DNA from: Syntrophaceae bacterium UBA1062
Lineage (GTDB): Bacteria; Desulfobacterota; Desulfomonilia; UBA1062
Length of the DNA: 8,016 nt
Direction: 5' to 3'
NCBI GenBank assembly: GCA_002316295.1
Contig: DCDF01000238.1
Location: forward strand, 1 to 8,016
In this document: one piece after another, positions 6,117 to 8,016 of the stretch
Numbering within the stretch: position 1 is the stretch's first letter
Layout of the letters: each line of letters starts with the position of its first letter
Program-made: the position numbers and the translations under genes
The notes under the pieces: generated by a model
What the model was told of the DNA's origin: nothing
What the model saw: only the letters and a program-made list of their open reading frames with translations
Database searches by the model: none

Positions 6117-8016
6117 ATGAACGGGAGAAAGCACCGAACGGATCGCCCCCGGGAGAACCCGGCTCGCCCGGGTGCACAGGCGGGGCTGGGAGACGCCCGG
6201 ATATCACTCGATAAGCTCTTCGATTTCCTCCCCGATCCCACCTTCGCCATCGACACCTGCGGAAGGGTCATTCTCTGGAACAAGGCCGCGGAAGAGCTCC
6301 TGGGAGTAAAGGCGGAAGACATACTGGGAAAGAAGAACTACGAGTATGCTGTTCCCCTCTACGGCATCAGGCGCCCCGTTCTGGCGGATCTGATCATCGA
6401 GAGAGGAAAGGACGCCGAGAAGAACTATCCGTCTCTCATCCGCAAAGATGATACCGTCCACGCAGAATGGCATGTGCAGACCCCGAAGGGACCGGTCTAC
6501 ATCATGGGGAAAGCGAGCCCGATATACGATGCATCCGGCAAGATCATCGGAGCGATCGAAACGATCAGGGACATCTCGGACAGGGTGCGCCGGGAGGCGG
6601 AGATCCGAAGCCGGGAGATGAAGTACCGGGACATCTTCGAAAATGTGTCCGACCTGCTCTATGTTCATGATCTGAAAGGAAGATTCATCGAATCGAATCT
6701 GACCTTCAAGACAGAGTACGGCTATACCGGCGACGACCTCGAGCATCTCACCATCCGAGACCTCATGCTCGAAGAACACCGGCACCTGTTTGAGGACTAC
6801 CTGGGCCGGCTGCTCGATTCCGGCAGGAACGAGGGCTTTATGAATGTCCTTACCAAAAGCGGTGAGCCCCGCATCCTCGAATACCGCAATTCCCTCATCC
6901 GGGACGAACACGGCCGGCCGGTGTCTGTGCGGGGGTCTGCCCGCGACATCACCGAGCGCGTCCTGGCCGTGAATGGGCTGCGGCAGAGCGAGCATCGGTT
7001 CCGCGCCATGGCTGAGGCGAGCCCGGTGGTCTTCTGGATGACCTCTCCCAACCCCGTTGAAAAGGTCGTGTATGCGAGTCCCGCCTTCGAGAAAATATTC
7101 GGCTATCCCTGCGCCGAGCTCTACCGGAATCCCGGCAGCTGGTTCGAATGCGTTCATCCCCAGGACAAACATCAGGTCATGCAGATTATCAGAGGCGACC
7201 GGAAAGACGCGATGGATTTCGAATGCAGGATCGTCCGCCCGGACGGGGCGATACGGTGGATCAGGCTCAAGGCTTCACCCGTCATCGATCATGAGGGGAA
7301 TACTGTGATGCTATCAGGGATAACCGAGGACATCACCGAGACCAAGCACGCCGAACAGGATAAAAAGATCTACGAAGAGCGGCTCGCAAGGGCCCAGAAG
7401 CTGGAGGCCATCGGCACCCTTGCCGGTGGAATCGCCCATGATTTCAACAACATTTTATCCATCATCATCGGCTATACCGAGCTGGCCCTGGACGAAGCCC
7501 GTGAAGACGGAACCGTCGAGAGATGCCTTAAGGAGGTGCTCAGGGCGGGAGACCGGGCAAAGGATCTGGTCGACCAGATACTCACCTTCAGCAGGCAAGC
7601 GCGGACGGAGAAAAAACCTGTGCATGTCCAGCTCATCGTCAAAGAGGCCATGAAGCTCCTGAGATCGTCTTTCCCGAGCACCATTGCCATCACCCTGGAT
7701 ATCGATCCCAATACTCCGGCCGTCTTCGCAGATCCCACCCAGATCCATCAGGTTGTCATGAACCTGTGCACCAACGCCTATCAGGCAATGCTGGACAGCG
7801 GGGGCACCCTGGCGGTGAGCATGGCTCCGGTGGAGATGAATGAGGCGTGCGCTCAACTCGCTCCGCGGATCAGTGCGGGATCATATCTGAAGCTCACGGT
7901 AAGCGATACCGGCCACGGCATGAGTAAGGAGACCATGAGGCGGATATTCGATCCGTTCTTCACCACCAGGGCAATCGGCAGGGGCACGGGCCTGGGCCTT
8001 GCCACCGTGCACGGTA
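6117..8016 (+). CDS. Cytosolic PAS-PAS-PAS sensor histidine kinase, 3' end outside the window
   Basis: The open frame runs 633 codons to the window edge without a stop. It starts at the first ATG after an in-frame stop, with AGAGGA ten bases upstream. About 28 basic residues lead into three PAS domains at about 31-155 (FLPDPTFAID, NYEYAVPLYG), 168-282 and 292-410, each ending in an RDIS/RDIT/EDIT-type PAS-exit motif. The phosphoacceptor H box (QKLEAIGTLAGGIAHDFNN) has His441 and is of the HDFNN subclass. The ATPase domain shows the N box NLCTNAYQAM (549-558), G1 box DTGHGM (597-602), F box FDPFFTT and G2 box GRGTGLGLATVHG, where the window ends. No membrane helix is present, so the signal is probably intracellular (ligand, redox or gas). 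Such kinases often carry a C-terminal receiver domain, which cannot be seen here. It probably shares a transcript with the small gene upstream. Confidence 0.95.
   Translation, partial: MNGRKHRTDRPRENPARPGAQAGLGDARISLDKLFDFLPDPTFAIDTCGRVILWNKAAEELLGVKAEDILGKKNYEYAVPLYGIRRPVLADLIIERGKDAEKNYPSLIRKDDTVHAEWHVQTPKGPVYIMGKASPIYDASGKIIGAIETIRDISDRVRREAEIRSREMKYRDIFENVSDLLYVHDLKGRFIESNLTFKTEYGYTGDDLEHLTIRDLMLEEHRHLFEDYLGRLLDSGRNEGFMNVLTKSGEPRILEYRNSLIRDEHGRPVSVRGSARDITERVLAVNGLRQSEHRFRAMAEASPVVFWMTSPNPVEKVVYASPAFEKIFGYPCAELYRNPGSWFECVHPQDKHQVMQIIRGDRKDAMDFECRIVRPDGAIRWIRLKASPVIDHEGNTVMLSGITEDITETKHAEQDKKIYEERLARAQKLEAIGTLAGGIAHDFNNILSIIIGYTELALDEAREDGTVERCLKEVLRAGDRAKDLVDQILTFSRQARTEKKPVHVQLIVKEAMKLLRSSFPSTIAITLDIDPNTPAVFADPTQIHQVVMNLCTNAYQAMLDSGGTLAVSMAPVEMNEACAQLAPRISAGSYLKLTVSDTGHGMSKETMRRIFDPFFTTRAIGRGTGLGLATVHG

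Noticed and set aside
6157..6173. GC-rich hairpin ACCCGG/CCGGGT in the first codons of the kinase as a translational switch
   Set aside because: It has only six pairs in a locally GC-rich, Arg/Pro-coding stretch and does not cover the ribosome site. Too weak to claim regulation.
6204..7172. 322-codon open frame on the - strand opposite the kinase
   Set aside because: The + strand frame carries unmistakable PAS and kinase motifs. The antisense frame has no recognisable domain and is a codon-bias shadow.

Overview
The window reads as an ordinary stretch of bacterial chromosome, moderately GC-rich, with every supported gene on the + strand. It has a tRNA with an encoded CCA end, a bacterial-type glutaminyl-tRNA synthetase (GlnRS), and a PAS-rich HDFNN-type histidine kinase. 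Together these suggest a proteobacterium in the broad sense, most likely a Desulfobacterota/'deltaproteobacterial' lineage. That placement is an inference from gene style and remains uncertain. I see no phage, transposon, CRISPR or toxin-antitoxin genes.

Layout. (1) 1-88: the 3' part of a tRNA, probably tRNA-Glu with anticodon CUC, followed by a strong intrinsic terminator. (2) 286-1539: a 12-helix major facilitator superfamily (MFS) transporter. (3) 1540-1846: a non-coding gap with a 10-bp inverted repeat, a candidate promoter and a palindrome over the presumed transcription start. (4) 1847-2797: an NAD-dependent 3-hydroxyacyl-CoA dehydrogenase-family enzyme of the lambda-crystallin / L-carnitine dehydrogenase type. 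(5) 2798-3388: a 591-base gap without a convincing gene, ending in a good promoter. (6) 3389-5521: glnS. (7) 5580-6089: a 169-residue protein I do not recognise. (8) 6117 to the window edge: a cytosolic sensor histidine kinase with three PAS domains, cut off within its ATPase domain.

How the genes relate. The transporter and the dehydrogenase could belong to the same uptake-and-oxidation theme for a small hydroxy acid. The long gap between them, with its own promoter candidate, argues against one tight operon. glnS, the unknown protein and the kinase are closely spaced (58 and 27 bases) and probably share a transcript. The unknown protein and the kinase are the tightest pair.

The most notable feature is that GlnRS carries an extra C-terminal domain of about 110 residues. 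It matches the tRNA-binding OB-fold found in Trbp111, the MetRS C-terminus and EMAP-II/Arc1p, and is joined by a short lysine-rich linker. I found nothing that amounts to a clearly new multi-gene system.
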